From Acanthornis magna (taxonomy: Eukaryota > Chordata > Aves > Passeriformes > Acanthizidae): a stretch of DNA of 64,000 nt. Under the pieces are notes generated by a model. That model was given only the letters and a program-made list of their open reading frames with translations. It did no database searches and was not told the origin of the DNA. The DNA is taken from positions 186,001-250,000 of the forward strand of contig JAWUZG010000352.1 of assembly GCA_036785705.1 (NCBI GenBank), written 5' to 3'. The translations under genes and the position numbers were made by a program. Within the stretch, counting starts at the first letter, position 1. Every line of letters starts with the position of its first letter. This document shows, in pieces, positions 37,270-47,100 of the stretch.

Positions 37270-39700
37270 GGGGGTGTCCGGAGGGGTCACTCTGTGTCCT
37301 GAGGGGTCACTCTGTGTCCTGGGGGTGTCCAGAGGGGTCACTCTGTGTCCTGAGGGGTCACTCTGTGTCCCAGGGGTGTCCGGAGGGGTCACTCTGTGTC
37401 CTGAGGGGTCACTGTGTGTCCTGAGGGGTCACTCTGTGTCCCAGGGGTGTCCAAAGGGGTCACTGTGGGGCCTGGTGGTGTCCGGAGAGGTCACTCTGTG
37501 TCCTGAGGGTGTCCAGAGGAGTCACTGTGTGTCCTGGGGGTGTCCAGAGGGGTCACTGTGTGTCCAGAGGGGTCATTCTGTGTCCCAGGGGTGTCCGGAG
37601 GGGTTACTCTGTGTCCTGAGGGATCACTTTGTGTCCCAGAGGTGTCCGGAGGGGTCACTCTGTGTCCGGAGGGGTCACCGTGTGCCCTGGGGGTGCCCAG
37701 AGGGTCACTTTGTGTCCTGGTCACTCCTGGGGGTGTCCGGAGGGGTCACTGTAGGGCCTGGTGGTGTCTGGAGAGGTCACTCTGTGTCCTGAGGGGTCAC
37801 TCTGTGTCCCGGGGGTCTCCGGAGGGGTCACTTTGTGTCCTGGTCACTCCTGGAGCTCCTCCAGAGGGGTCACTCTGTGCCCTGGGGGTGTCCAAAGGGG
37901 TCACTGTGTGTCCTGGGGGTGTCCGGAGAGGTCACTCTGTGTCCTGAGGGATCACTTTGTGTCCCAGAGGTGTCCGGAGGGGTCACTCTGTGTCCGGAGG
38001 GGTCACCGTGTGCCCTGGGGGTGCCCAGAGGGTCACTTTGTGTCCTGGTCACTCCTGGGGGTGTCCGGAGGGGTCACTGCAGGGCCTGGTGGTGTCTGGA
38101 GGGGTCACTTTGTGTCCTGAGGGGTCACTCTGTGTCCCGGGGGTCTCCGGAGGGGTCACTCTGTGTCCTGGTCACTCCTGGCCATCCTGGGGCTCTTCTA
38201 GAGGGGTCACTGTGTCCTCGGGGTGTCCAGAGGGGTCACTTGGTGTCCTGGTCACTCCTGGGGCTCCTCCAGAGGGGTCACTCTGTGCCCTGGGGGTGCC
38301 CGGAGGGTCACTTTGTGTCCTGGTCACTCCTGGGGGTGGCTGGAGGGGTCACTGTGTGCCCTGGGGGTGTCCGGAGGGGTCACTGTGTGTCCTGGGGGTG
38401 TCCGGAGAGGTCACTTTGTGTCCTGGGGGTGTCCAGAGCTCCTCCAGAGGGGTCACTCTGTGTCCTGGGGGTGTCTGGAGGGGTCACTCTGTGTCCTGGT
38501 CACCCCTGGCCACCCCAGAGTTCCTCTGGAGGGGTCACTGCAAGTCCTGGTCACTCCTGGAGCTCTTCCAGAGGGGTCACTCGGTGTCCCAGTCACTCCT
38601 GCAGGGGTCACTCGGTGTCCTGGTCACTCCGAGGGGTCACTGTCCTGGTCACTGTGTCCCGGTCACTCCAGAGGGGTCACTCTGTGTCCTGGGGGTGTCC
38701 TGGGGCCTCACTGTGTCCCGGTCACTCCCGGGGGGGTTGTTCGGTGTCCCGGTCACTCCGGGGGGGTCACCGTGTCCTGGTCACTGTGTCCCGGTCACTC
38801 CAGAGGGGTCACTCTGTGTCCTGGGGGTGTCCTGGGGGGTCACTGTGTCCTGGTCACTGTGTCCCGGTCACTCCTGGGGGGGTTGTTCGGTGTCCCGGTC
38901 ACTCCGGGGGGCTCACTGTGTCCTGGTCACTGTGTCCCGGTCACTCCAGAGGGGTCACTCTGTGTCCTGGGGGTGTCCGGAGGGGTCACTGCAGGGCCTG
39001 GGGGTGTCCAGAGGGGTCACTTTGTGTCCTGGTCACTCCTGGAGCTCCTCCAGAGGGGACATTCGGTGTCCCGGTCACTCCCAGGGAGGTCACTGTCCTG
39101 GTCAATCGGTGTCCTGGTCACTCCCCCAGGGGTCACCGTGTCCCGGTCACTCCAGAGGGGTCACTCTGTGTCCTGGGGGTGTCCAGAGGGGTCACTGTGT
39201 CCCGGTCACCGTGTCCCGGTCACTCCGGAGGGGTCACTCTGTGTCCTGGGGGCTCACTGTGTCCCGGTCACTCCCGGGGGGGTTGTTCGGTGTCCTGGTC
39301 ACTCCAGAGGGGTCACTCTGTGTCCTGGGGGTGTCCGGGGGGCTCACTGTGTCCCGGTCACTCCCGGGGGGGTTGTTCAGTGTCCCGGTCACTCCCGGGG
39401 GGGTTGTTCGGTGTCCCGGTCACTCCGGGGGGGTCACTGTGTGTCCTGGGGGTGTCCTGGGGGGTCACCGTGTCCCGGTCACCGTGTCCCGGTCACTCCC
39501 GGGGGGGTTGTTTGGTGTCCCGGTCACTCTGGAGGGGTCACTCTGTGTCCTGGGGGCTCACTGTGTCCCGGTCACTCCCGGGGGGGTTGTTCGGTGTCCC
39601 GGTCACTCCCGGGGGGGTTGTTCAGTGTCCCGGTCACTCCGGAGGGGTCACTCTGTGTCCTGGGGGTGTCCAGAGGGGTCACCGTGTCCCGGTCACCGTG
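37270..39700. repeat. About 31-bp minisatellite (GAGGGGTCACTCTGTGTCCT + GGGGGTGTCC), SNX11 3' flank/UTR
   Basis: About 80 units. From about 38600 an alternative unit GGTCACTCCCGGGGGGGTTG appears. It abuts the SNX11 stop at 39707, so on the minus strand it is presumably 3' UTR or flank. Confidence 0.95.
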
Positions 39701-39706
39701 TCCCGG

Positions 39707-39824
39707 TCACTCGTGGCCGTCCCCGGGCCCCTCGGGGCTCTCCGCCCGCGCCTCGTCCACGCCGAAGTCACCCCAATAGGGGAAGCTCTCCAGACAGCCC
39801 TGGGGACTGCCCAGGCCCTGAGCG
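39707..39824 (-). CDS. SNX11: SNX11 last coding exon, short acidic C-terminal tail (inferred)
   Basis: A strong acceptor (CCTTCTCCTTTCCCAG, AG at 39826-39825) is followed by 118 nt that stay open in the phase required by the exon-5 donor (AG|C gives Ser). It ends at TGA 39709-39707. The tail reads A-Q-G-L-G-S-P-Q-G-C-L-E-S-F, then P-Y-W-G-D-F-G-V-D-E, then A-R-A-E-S-P-E-G-P-G-D-G-H-E. The segment is unique sequence between two minisatellites, as expected of a real exon. I do not recognise it as homologous to the longer human SNX11 tail, so support comes from splice signals, phase and context only. The total protein would be 203 residues. Confidence 0.6.
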
Positions 39825-39844
39825 CTGGGAAAGGAGAAGGGATC

Positions 39845-40395
39845 GGGAACGCTTTTATTGGGAATGCTGGGATCAGGGAATGTTCGGATCGGGGAATGCT
39901 CGGATCAGGGAATGTGGGGATCAGGGAATGTTGGGATCGGGGAATGCTTGGATCGGGGGATGTTCGGATCGGGGAATGCTCGGATCGGGGAATGTTGGGA
40001 TCGGGGAATGTGGGGATCAGGGAATGGTGGGATCGGGGAACGTTCGGATCAGGGAATGAGCAGATCAGGGAATGTTCAGATCAGGGAACACTCGGATCGG
40101 GAATGTTTGGATTGGGGAATGCTCGGATCAGGGAATGTTTGGATCAGGGAATGAGCAGATCAGAGAACGTTCAGATCAGGGAATTTCCGGATCTAGGGAA
40201 TGTTTGGATCAGGGAATGAGCGGATCAGGGAATGAGCGGATCAGGGAATGTTCAGATCAGGGAATTTCTGGATCCAGGGAATGTTTGGATCAGGGAATGA
40301 GCAGATCAGGGAATGAGCAGATCAGGGAATGCTCGGATCAGGGAACTTCCAGATCCAGGGAATGTTTGGATCAGGGAATGAAGGGATCAGGATCC
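39845..40395. repeat. SNX11: 16-bp minisatellite GATCAGGGAATGTTCG (SNX11 last intron)
   Basis: About 34 units of GATCAGGGAATGTTCG/GATCGGGGAATGCTCG. Confidence 0.95.
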
Positions 40396-40610
40396 ACAAT
40401 CCCACCCCGGGATCCACAGTCAGATCTGATCCACAATCCCATTCCAGGATCCACAATCCCACCCCAGGATCCACAACCCCACCTGATCCCCAATCCCACC
40501 CCAGGATCCACAATCCCATTTGATCCTCAATCCCACCCCAGGATCCACAATCCCACCTGATCCCCAAACCCACCCCAGGATCCACAATCCCACCTCAGGA
40601 TGCCCACCCA
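40395..40610. repeat. About 21-bp minisatellite (CAGGATCCACAATCCCACCC)
   Basis: About ten units, just downstream in transcription of the exon-5 donor. Confidence 0.9.
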
Positions 40611-40645
40611 GGACCCGGCCCAGCCCCTGTCCCCCTGTCCCTCAC

Positions 40646-40831
40646 CTGGCGCCGGCGCTGTCCCCCGCGTGTCCCCAGGCGCCGTCGGCCATGGCGTAGT
40701 GCAGGATGGCGTCGGTCACGCTCTGGGGACCGCGGCCCTGCACGCAGGCCTCGATGGCAGGCACGGGCAGCTGGCTCTGCAGGAACAGGTGCAGGCGGCT
40801 GTCCGACAGCAGCACCACGTTCTGCAGCACC
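40646..40831 (-). CDS. SNX11: SNX11 coding exon 5, extended-PX helices
   Basis: The exon reads V-L-Q-N-V-V-L-L-S-D-S-R-L-H-L-F-L-Q-S-Q, then L-P-V-P-A-I-E-A-C-V-Q-G-R, then S-V-T-D-A-I-L-H-Y-A-M and G-D-S-A-G-A. This is the PXe extension (two helices) that distinguishes SNX10/SNX11 from other PX proteins. The I-E-A-C-V-Q-G-R and D-A-I-L-x-Y-A-M blocks match SNX11. The acceptor is CCCCCCAG (AG at 40833-40832) and the donor is GTGAGG from 40645. If the donor is not used, the frame ends at once with Arg then TGA (40644-40642), an alternative terminus. The first part of this exon, with its acceptor, has five further tandem copies just upstream in the intron (40939-41661). Confidence 0.93.
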
Positions 40832-40938
40832 CTGGGGGGACAGGGACACTGTCAGGGTCACCTGGCCTGGCACAGGGTCACCCGGCCTGCCACAGGGTCA
40901 CTCTGTGCCCTGCTGTCCCGTCCCACCCTGGGGACAGG

Positions 40939-41661
40939 CAGCTGGCTCTGCAGGAACAGGTGCAGGCGGCTGTCCGACAGCAGCACCACGTTCTGCAGCA
41001 CCCTGGGGTGACAGGGACATGGTCAGGGTCACCTGGTCTGGCACAGGGTCACCCAGCCTGGCACAAGGTCACTCTGTCCCCTGCTGTCCCCTCCCACCCT
41101 GCAGGAACAGGTGCAGGCGGCTGTCCGACAGCAGCACCACGTTCTGCAGCACCCTGGGGACAAGGACACGGTCAGGGTCACCCAGCCTGGCACAAGGTCA
41201 CCCTGTCCCCTGCTGTCCCCTGCTGTCCCCTGCCGTCCCCTCCCACCCTGGGGACAGGGAGTTGGCTCTGCAGGAACAGGTGCAGGCAGCTGTCCGACAG
41301 CAGCACCACGTTCTGCAGCACCCTGGGGACAGTGACAGGGACAGGGACACGGTCAGGGTCAGGGTCAGGGGTCAGGGTCAGTCACCCAGCCTGGCACAGG
41401 GTCACCGTGTCCCCTGCTGTCCCCTCCCACCCTGGGGACAGGGAGTTGGCTCTGCAGGAACAGGTGCAGGCGGCTGTCCGACAGCAGCACCACGTTCTGC
41501 AGCACCCTGAGGGGACAGGGACACGGTCAGGGTCACCTGGCCTGGCACGGGGTCACCCAGCCTGGCACAGGGTCACCGTGTCCCCTGCTGTCCCCTCCCA
41601 CCCTGCAGGAACAGGTGCAGGCGGCTGTCCAACAGCAGCACCACGTTCTGCAGCACCCTGG
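40939..41661 (-). repeat. SNX11: Five tandem copies of the acceptor and 5' part of SNX11 exon 5
   Basis: Segments homologous to the start of exon 5 end at 41001, 41151, 41321, 41507 and 41657 (the true exon ends at 40831). Spacings are 150-186 bp. Each holds the 3' splice site (CCCCAG|GGTGCTGCAG) and codons V-L-Q-N-V-V-L-L-S-D-S-R-L-H-L-F-L-Q with almost no change (one copy CAGGCAG for CAGGCGG, one TCCAAC for TCCGAC). The copies then diverge into intronic sequence instead of continuing through P-V-P-A-I-E-A-C. Confidence 0.92.
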
Positions 41662-41689
41662 GGTGACAGGGACATGGTCAGTGACCCAC

Positions 41690-42115
41690 CCAACCTGGCA
41701 CAGGGTCACTCTGTCCCCTGCTGTCACCCCTAGGACAGCCACAGGGTCACTCTGTCCCCTGCTGGCATTTTTGGGATGGGCACTGTGTCCCTTGCTGTCA
41801 CCCCTAGGACAGCCACAGGGTCACTCTGTCCCCTGCTGGCATTTTTGGGATGGGCACTGTGTCCCTTGCTGTCACCCCTAGGACAGCCACAGGGTCACTC
41901 TGTCCCCTGCTGTCACCCCCAGGACAGCCACAGGGTCACTCTGTCCCCTGCTGTCACCCCCAGGACAGCCACAGGGTCACTCTGTCCCCTGCTGTCACCC
42001 CCAGGACAGCCACAGGGTCACTCTGTCCCCTGCTGTCATCTCCAGGACAGGGTCAGGGTCAGTCACCCACCCGGCCTGGCACAGAGTCACTCTGTCCCCT
42101 GCTGGCACCCCTGGG
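41690..42115. repeat. 41-bp minisatellite (GGTCACTCTGTCCCCTGCTG)
   Basis: About ten units. CCACAGGG recurs every 41 bp (for example 41887 and 41928). Part of the unit is shared with spacers of the exon-copy array, so the two probably share an origin. Confidence 0.95.
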
Positions 42116-42144
42116 ATGGGCACAGAGAGAGGAGGGAGAAGAGC

Positions 42145-42598
42145 GGGGGAAGGAGGGGGAAAAGGAGGGGGAAAAGGAGGGGGAAAAGAGGAGGGGAAAA
42201 GAGGAGGGGAAAAGAGGAGGGGAAAAGAGGAGGGGAAAAGAGGAGGGGAAAAGAGGAGGGGAAAAGAGGAGGGGAAAAGAGGAGGGGAAAAGAGGAGGGG
42301 AAAAGAGGAGGGGAAAAGAGGAGGGGAAAAGAGGAGGGGAAAAGAGGAGGGGAAAAGAGGAGGGGAAAAGAGGAGGGGAAAAGAGGAGGGGAAAAGAGGA
42401 GGGGAAAAGAGGAGGGGAAAAGAGGAGGGGAAAAGAGGAGGGGAAAAGAGGAGGGGAAAAGAGGAGGGGAAAAGAGGAGGGGAAAAGGAGGGGGAAAAGG
42501 AGGGGGAAAAGGAGGGGGAAAAGGAGGGGGAAAAGGAGGGGGAAAAGGAGGGAAAAGGAGGGGAAAAGAGAAGGAAAAGAGGGGGAAAAGAGGAGGGA
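42145..42598. repeat. 454-bp uninterrupted purine tract, 13-bp unit (GGGGAAAAGAGGA)
   Basis: No C or T on the plus strand from 42145 to 42598. Most of it is perfect GGGGAAAAGAGGA, with GGGGGAAAAGGA at both ends. It lies in the SNX11 intron 87 bp after the exon-4 donor, where the transcript is all pyrimidine. Confidence 0.97.
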
Positions 42599-42684
42599 CA
42601 GGCACCAGAGTCCCCCAGCCCTCCCTGCTGTCACCTCCCCCCAGCCCTTCCCCAATCCCAAATCCCAAATCCCAAATCTCTCAC

Positions 42685-42783
42685 TTCTCCAGGAATTGCT
42701 GCAATCCCTGTCTCCTCTTCTCGATGAACTCATCCGTGCTGCCCACGAAAAACGTGGATTTTCCAGGCAGCTCCGGGACGGGC
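42685..42783 (-). CDS. SNX11: SNX11 coding exon 4, PX proline loop and alpha-helices
   Basis: After completing the split Val codon the exon reads P-V-P-E-L-P-G-K-S-T-F-F-V, then G-S-T-D-E-F-I-E-K-R-R-Q-G-L-Q-Q-F-L-E-K. The P-x-x-P membrane-insertion loop (P-V-P-E-L-P) and the R-R-x-x-L helix (K-R-R-Q-G-L) are standard PX features. The second Arg region is another PI3P contact. The acceptor is CCCCTCAG (AG at 42785-42784) and the donor is GTGAGA from 42684. The final Lys codon is split (AA|G), matching the G that opens the next exon. A 454-bp purine tract lies 87 bp into the following intron. Confidence 0.96.
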
Positions 42784-42900
42784 CTGAGGGGACGGAGAAA
42801 AGTTGGGATCCAAAGGGTGACGGCAATGCCAGGACCCCAAAATTTGGGCATCCCAAATTCCCGGCTGGGAATTCTGTCCTGGGAAGGAGGGAATGCTTAC

Positions 42901-43001
42901 ACCAATCCAGCATTTTTCTGGAGCTGCCTCCTCAGCCACACGAATTCTCGGTAGCGGCGCCGCACGCACGAGGTCTTGGCGGTGAAGGCCTTGCTGTTGG
43001 T
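42901..43001 (-). CDS. SNX11: SNX11 coding exon 3, PI3P-binding core of the PX domain
   Basis: The exon encodes [20 protein letters not shown] and then [14 protein letters not shown]. The R-R-R-Y-R-E-F block is the signature R(R/K)Y-x-x-F of PX domains. The first part contacts the 3-phosphate of PI3P, and the Tyr stacks on the inositol ring. The acceptor is TTTTTCCAG (AG at 43003-43002) and the donor is GT-AAGC from 42900. The last codon is split after GT (phase 2). At one position the exon has R-R-Q-L-Q where human SNX11 has R-K-Q-L-Q, which is conservative. Confidence 0.96.
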
Positions 43002-43009
43002 CTGGAAAA

Positions 43010-44270
43010 ATGGGAATTATCCGTGGGATTGAGGGGTTGGATGTCAGTGATTGAGGGATTTGGGATGGGAATTATCCGTGGGAATTATCCGTGGGATTGA
43101 GGGGTTGGAGCTCAGTGATTGAGGGATTTGGGATGGGAATTATCCATGGGAATTATCTGTGGGATTGGGGGCAGAATCTCAGTGATTGAGAGATTCAGGA
43201 TGGGAATTATCCATGGGAATTATCCGTGGGATTGGGGGCAGAATCTCAGTGATTGAGGGATTTGGGATAGGAACTATCCATGGGAATTATCTGTGGGATT
43301 GAGGGGCTGGATGTCAGTGACTGAGGGATCCAGGATGGGAATTATCTGTGGGAATTATCCGTGGGATTGGGGGCAGAATCTCAGTGATTGAGGGATTTGG
43401 GATGGGAGTTATCTGTGGGAATTATCCATGGGATTGGGGGGCTGGAGCTCAGTGATTGAGGGGTCCAGGATGGAAATTATCCATGGGAATTATCCATGGG
43501 ATTGAGGGGTTGGATGTCAGTGACTGAGGGATCCAGGATGGGAATTATCTGTGGGAATTATCCGTGGGATTGGGGGCAGAATCTCAGTGATTGAGGGGTC
43601 CAGGATGGGAGTTATCTGTGGGAATTATCCATGGGATTGGGGGGCAGAATCTCAATGGCTGAGGACTCCAGGATGGAAATTATCCATGGAAATTATCCAT
43701 GGGATTGAGGGGTTGGATGTCAGTGACTGAGGGATCCAGGATGGGAATTATCCGTGGGAATTATCTGTGGGATTGAGGGCAGAATCTCAATGACTGAGGA
43801 GTCCAGGATGGGAATTATCCACGGGAATTATCCGTGGGATTGAGGGATCTAGGATGGGGATTATGCATAGGAATTATCTGTGGGATTGAGGGGTTGGAGT
43901 TCAGTGATTGAGGGATTTGGGATGGGAATTATCCGTGGGAATTATCCGTGGGATTGAGGGGTTGGATGTCAGTGACTGAGGGATTCAGGATGGGAATTAT
44001 CCATGGGAATTATCCGTGGGATTGGGGGCAGAATCTCAGTGACTGAGGAGTCCAGGATGGGAATTATCCAAGGGAATTATCTGTGGGATTGAGGGATCCA
44101 GGATGGAATTATGCATAGCAATTATCTGTGTGATTGAGGGGTTGGATGTCAGTGACTGAGGGGTCCAGGATGGGAATTATCCAAGGGAATTATCCAAGGG
44201 AATTATCCGTGGGATCTCAATGACTGAGGGATCCAGGATGCGAATTATCCGTGGGAATTATCTGTGGGAT
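43010..44270. repeat. About 90-bp minisatellite (GGGAATTATCCGTGGGATTG) in SNX11 intron 2
   Basis: About 14 irregular units with GGGATGGGAATTATCC, GGGATTGAGGGGTTGG and TCAGTGATTGAGGGAT. Confidence 0.95.
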
Positions 44271-44325
44271 TGAGGGGATCGCCACGGATCCTCCCGGCCC
44301 TTTCCGTGCCCCAGCCCCGACTCAC

Positions 44326-44412
44326 GTGCAGGAAGATCTTGTAATCCACATAGGAATTCCAGGAGCCCTCGTTCTGCACGCGCGGATCCTGCACTCGCAC
44401 CGTGGTCAGTTC
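44326..44412 (-). CDS. SNX11: SNX11 coding exon 2, start of the PX domain
   Basis: The exon encodes 29 residues running from E-L-T-T-V-R-V-Q-D-P-R-V-Q through N-E-G-S-W-N-S-Y-V-D-Y to K-I-F-L-H. This is the beta1-beta2 hairpin of the PX domain and agrees nearly residue for residue with vertebrate SNX11. SNX10 differs here (V-W-V-R-D-P-R-I-Q and a different W-H-S-Y-I-D-Y segment). The acceptor is TTCCCCAG ending at 44413 and the donor is GTGAGT from 44325. Both boundaries are phase 0. The exon is flanked by the CATTCC array upstream in transcription and the ATTATCC array downstream. Confidence 0.95.
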
Positions 44413-44489
44413 CTGGGGAACCGGGAATGGGATCAGGGAATCCCGGGAGAGGGATCCACCCCATCCCAGCTCTTCCAGCTTCCCGGGAC

Positions 44490-46130
44490 AGCACAGACAC
44501 CTCCAGGCGTTCCAATTTCCATTCCCATTCCCTCCAGGCATTCCCATTTTCATTCCAATCCCCTCCAGCCATTCCCATTCCCATCACACCTCCAGACATT
44601 CCCATTCCTGTTCCCATCACCTCCAGCCATTCCCATTCCTATTCCCTTTCTCATTCCCATCACACCTCCAGGGGTTCTCATCACCTCCAGGCATTCCCAC
44701 TCCCATTCCCATTACCTCTAGACATTCCCATTCCCATTCCCATCACCTCCAGCCATTCCCAACACCTCCAGGCATTCCCATTCCCAACACCTCCAGCCAT
44801 TCCCAACACCTCCAGCCATTCCCATTCCCATTCCCACTCCCATCACCTCCAGACATTGCCATTCCTATTACCTCCAAGCATTCCCATTCTCATTCTCATT
44901 CCCATCAACTCCAGGCGTTCTCATCACCTCCAGACATTCCCATTCCCATTCCCAACACCTCCAGACATTCCCATTCCCATTTCCATTCCCAATTCCCATT
45001 CCCATCACCTCCAGGTATTCCCATTCCCATTCCCAACACCTCCAGCCATTCCCATTCCAATTCCCAACACCTCCAGCCATTCCCATTCCCTCCAGCCATT
45101 CCCATTCCCAATTCCCATTCCCATCACCTCCAGCCACTCCCATTCCCATTCCCATTCCCATCAACTCCAGCCATTCCCATTTACATTCCCATTCCCATCA
45201 CCTCCAGACATTGCTGTTCCTATTACCTCCAAGCATTCCCATTCCCATTCTCATTCTCATTCCCATCAACTCCAGGCGTTCTCATCACCTCCAGACATTC
45301 CCATTCCCAACACCTCCAGACATTCCCATTCTCATTCCCAACACCTCCAGACATTCCCATTCTCATTCCCAATTCCCATTCCCATCACCTCCAGGTATTC
45401 CCATTCCCGTTCCCATTCCCATTCCCAACACCTCCAGACATTCCCATTCCCATTCCCATTTCCCATTCCCAACACCTCCAGACATTCCCATTCCCATTCC
45501 CATTCTCATTCCCAATTCCCATTCCCATCACCTCCAGCCATTCCCATTCTCATTCCCAATTCCCATTCCCATCACCTCCAGCCATTCCCATTCTCATTCC
45601 CAATTCCCATTCCCATTCTCATCACCTCCAGACATTCCCATTCCCATTCCCAATTCCCATTCCCATTACCTCTAGACATTCCCAATTCCCATTCCCATTA
45701 CCTCCAGGTATTCCCATTCCCATTCCCAATTCCCATTCCCATTCCAATTCCCATTCCCATCACCTCCAGCCATTCCCATTCCCAATTCCCATTCCCATTC
45801 CCATTCCCATTCCAATTCCCATTCCCATCACCTCCAGCCATTCCCATTCCCAGTTCCCATTCCCATCACCTCCAGACATTCCCATTCCCATTCCCAATTC
45901 CCATTCCCATTACCTCTAGACATTCCCAATTCCCATTCCCATCACCTCCAGGTATTCCCATTCCCAATTCCCATTCCCATTCCCATCCCCATTCCAATTC
46001 CCATTCCCATCACCGCCAGCCATTCCCATTCCAATTCCCATTCCCAATTCCCATTCCCATTTCCCATTCCCATCACCTCCAGCCATTCCCATTCCCAGTT
46101 CCCATTCCCAGTTCCCATTCCCATCACCAG
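44490..46130. repeat. (CATTCC)n-based minisatellite with CATCACCTCCAGACATTCCC units, SNX11 intron 1 of the coding region
   Basis: CCCATT hexamers punctuated by ATCACCTCCAG(C/A)CATT about every 25-45 bp. Hundreds of CATTCC words. Confidence 0.96.
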
Positions 46131-46206
46131 CTCAGCCCCACGGACCCTCCCTGGAATTCAACCCCTCCAAATTCCACTCGGGAATAAAAACCGGGAATGC
46201 TCTCAC

Positions 46207-46227
46207 TTCCTCTCGGTTCTCCAACAT
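46207..46227 (-). CDS. SNX11: SNX11 first coding exon (start codon, 7 residues)
   Basis: The initiator ATG (46227-46225) begins M-L-E-N-R-E-E, followed by a GTGAGA donor at 46206-46201. In phase 0 it joins the next exon to give M-L-E-N-R-E-E-E-L-T-T-V-R-V-Q, which parallels the acidic N-terminus and T-V-R-V-Q-D-P start of SNX11 PX domains. The exon probably starts at 46255 after a TTTTGTTCCCCCAG acceptor, leaving 28 nt of 5' UTR. That UTR contains a nine-codon upstream ORF (ATG at 46255-46253, TAG immediately before the base preceding the main ATG). The start choice rests on frame continuity and on the family's short leader before the PX domain. It is too short for homology alone. Confidence 0.8.
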
Positions 46228-46255
46228 CCTAGAGCCAGAGCCCAGCGGGAAACAT
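46228..46255 (-). other. SNX11: SNX11 5' UTR part of the start-codon exon, with a short upstream ORF
   Basis: This is the segment between the candidate acceptor (AG at 46257-46256) and the main ATG. It opens with ATG TTT CCC and reads eight sense codons to a TAG ending one base before the SNX11 ATG. Reinitiation or leaky scanning would then be needed if the exon really begins here. The acceptor is inferred. Confidence 0.5.
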
Positions 46256-47100
46256 CTGGGGGAACAAAAAACCAAAAAGGATTTAGAAAGAGAAATTTTC
46301 CAGCAGGTATTCCATGGATTCTGCATCCCCACGGCACCGGGATCTGCCCCCAGCCTAGAAATGAAGATCCCTGATCCACAAAATGAGGATTAATCCAAAT
46401 CCAGCAGCTCACAGGATCTCTTTGTGCCCTTAGCCTGTAATTTTTGTAGTCTATGTATTTGTATATATAGACCACAAAATACAAATTATTTGGGAGTCTG
46501 ATATTCTAACTTAGTCTCGAAGTCCTGCAAAGCAAAAAAAAAAAAAAACCCAAACATTCACAATAAAAAGCCAAAAAAACCCTATACCATCTCAAAATTC
46601 GAGGCTGAAGGCCTTCTCTCTAAACTGTATTTTATAAATTTTTATGGTTTTATAAATAAACAATATTTTCTTAAATATAACATAATTTTAATTTTTATTT
46701 ATTTTATTTATTTTATTCTTATTTATTATAAATATTATTAATAGACATGATATTTACTTATTATTATTAATTTATTATTGTTATTTGTTTTTATTTATTC
46801 TATTACTATCATCATTTATTTTTATTTATTTCTATTTGCCTCATTTAAAAAAGCAATTATCCGAATAGAGAGCACTGCTTCATTCACTAAATTTCCTATT
46901 AAAAAAAATGTAAATATGCTAATTTACGAAGTCCATAGAATTATTTCTATGCTATACAATTTAAAAAGTAAAAGCGCATCTCAGAGCGTTCCGCCTTCAA
47001 AAAGCCCTGCACCCGAAATCCTATGAAAACACCAAAGTAAAAACCCTTTTATTCCTTTTAACCGCGTCCGAGTCCTATTTTTAAATGTGAAATACACCTA
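46256..47100. other. AT-rich unique island in SNX11 5' intron
   Basis: Unlike its surroundings, it is about 75% A/T by eye and mostly non-tandem, with TATTTATTTTATT low complexity at 46680-46830. ATGTAAATATGCTAATTTACG (46909-46929) contains an octamer-like ATGCTAAT. No coding potential. Possible old insertion or regulatory element. Confidence 0.45.

Noticed and set aside
40600..41733. Plus-strand 377-codon Gln/His-rich frame
   Set aside because: It is the antisense of SNX11 exon 5 and its tandem copies. The minus-strand frame has clear homology and splice signals.
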